Assembly: GCA_955652715.1 (NCBI GenBank)
Contig: CATPBS010000049.1
Span: forward strand, 1 to 7,325
Origin: an uncultured Candidatus Udaeobacter sp.
Lineage (GTDB): Bacteria > Verrucomicrobiota > Verrucomicrobiia > Chthoniobacterales > UBA10450
Length of the DNA: 7,325 nt
Direction: 5' to 3'
Below are positions 6,664 to 7,325 of the stretch, piece after piece; positions within the stretch are counted from its first letter, which is position 1; each line of letters starts with the position of its first letter. Made by a program: the position numbers and the translations under genes. The notes under the pieces were generated by a model. It saw only the letters and a program-made list of their open reading frames with translations, searched no databases and was not told where the DNA came from.

Positions 6664-7325
6664 GTGGCCACTGAAAGCACAGCCTTGGCTCAAAAGGAGG
6701 AGAGAACAGTCTCCTTTCAAAGAAGCATTTACGACCCTGGCTATGTCAACGCGATGTCCCATTTTTATCGCGGCGAGATGGGACGGATCATGGTTTGGCG
6801 GCAGCGGCTGGACGTAACGACAAACTGGGCGATTACCAGTACCACCGCCATTATCACCATCGCATTTTCTACTCGCGAAGTGCCGCACATCATTTTCTTT
6901 TTCAATCTGGCCATTGTCTGGGTGCTACTCTGGATCGAGGCGCGCCGTTACCGTTTTTACGACGCATTCCGCGCGCGCGTCCGGATGCTTGAAGCGCATT
7001 TTCTTGTGCCGATGGTGATGGAGAATCGTGAGATGCTTCAAGGCGAATGGAAAAAACTCGTGTGCGAAGATTTGATTTTGCCCTGCTTCAAGATCAGCAA
7101 ACTGGAAGCGGTGGGGCGGCGCCTGAAACGTAATTACGTTTTCATTTTTATTTTGATCCTGATGGCGTGGATAACGAAAGTATTTTTACACGCCAGCGCG
7201 CCGATTAACGATGTGGTCTCGTTTTATCATGCGCTGCGCATCGGCCACATCCCGTCCTGGTTGGTGGCGCTGATTTTTGCCGGCACGTTTGTCAGTGTGA
7301 TTGCTATCACGATTTACGTCAGCAA
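6664..7325 (+). CDS. DUF2270 family membrane protein, 3' end beyond the window
   Basis: At least 220 codons are present and the frame is still open at the right edge. The region YVNAMSHFYRGEMGRIMVWR (27-46) is the typical opening of DUF2270 proteins, followed by QRLDVTTNWAI. Predicted membrane segments are at about 53-69, 74-92, 157-176 and 199-219, with a basic and acidic cytoplasm-type stretch (about 93-156) between the second and third. Function of the family is unknown. The frame opens after a stop at 6655. GTG at 6664 is the earliest start and keeps the whole conserved opening. ATG at 6754 (M31) would cut into it, although similarity begins near there, so the true start is uncertain. An AAGGAGG at 6694-6700 falls inside the proposed coding region and is not at a usable distance from any start codon. 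The gene is divergent from the EIIA gene. Confidence 0.85.
   Translation, partial: MATESTALAQKEERTVSFQRSIYDPGYVNAMSHFYRGEMGRIMVWRQRLDVTTNWAITSTTAIITIAFSTREVPHIIFFFNLAIVWVLLWIEARRYRFYDAFRARVRMLEAHFLVPMVMENREMLQGEWKKLVCEDLILPCFKISKLEAVGRRLKRNYVFIFILILMAWITKVFLHASAPINDVVSFYHALRIGHIPSWLVALIFAGTFVSVIAITIYVS

Noticed and set aside
1..7325. CRISPR array, tRNA, insertion sequence or phage/defence module
   Set aside because: No regularly spaced direct repeats, cloverleaf-like segment, transposase, integrase or known defence domain was seen on either strand.

Overview
The window carries six protein genes in a compact bacterial layout. The likely source is a soil- or sediment-type member of the Verrucomicrobiota, possibly Chthoniobacterales. 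That is inference from moderately high GC, weak Shine-Dalgarno sequences, GTG/TTG starts, the CcsA type, the DUF2270 gene and short GC-rich palindromes between genes. No rRNA, tRNA or marker gene confirms it.

Left part (1-3394, + strand): a 181-base leader holds a nested inverted repeat. It is followed by a long exported protein (182-2629) that fuses a serine beta-lactamase/esterase-like domain, a DUF3471-like domain and an alpha/beta hydrolase. A transglutaminase-like hypothetical gene (2691-3386) follows 61 bases later.

Middle part (3395-6072): a YycJ/WalJ-type metallo-beta-lactamase-fold hydrolase lies on the minus strand and converges on the transglutaminase-like gene, with 8 bases between the stop codons. 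Across a 107-base divergent spacer lies a large CcsA-type cytochrome c maturation protein on the plus strand. It starts at TTG, and an 11-codon candidate leader ORF ends on top of that start.

Right part (6073-7325): a PtsN-like PTS EIIA gene on the minus strand converges on ccsA across a hairpin-bearing spacer. It is divergent from a DUF2270 membrane protein gene that runs off the right edge.

The genes do not form one pathway. The set looks like ordinary chromosomal housekeeping and accessory genes: cytochrome c assembly, a PTS-type regulator, a phosphodiesterase-fold hydrolase and an exported hydrolase. I see no CRISPR array, transposase, integrase, defence island, phage gene or biosynthetic cluster. 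The points most worth a second look are the double-hydrolase fusion, the nested palindrome at the left edge, the leader ORF coupled to the TTG start of ccsA, and the transglutaminase-like protein with an atypical third catalytic position.
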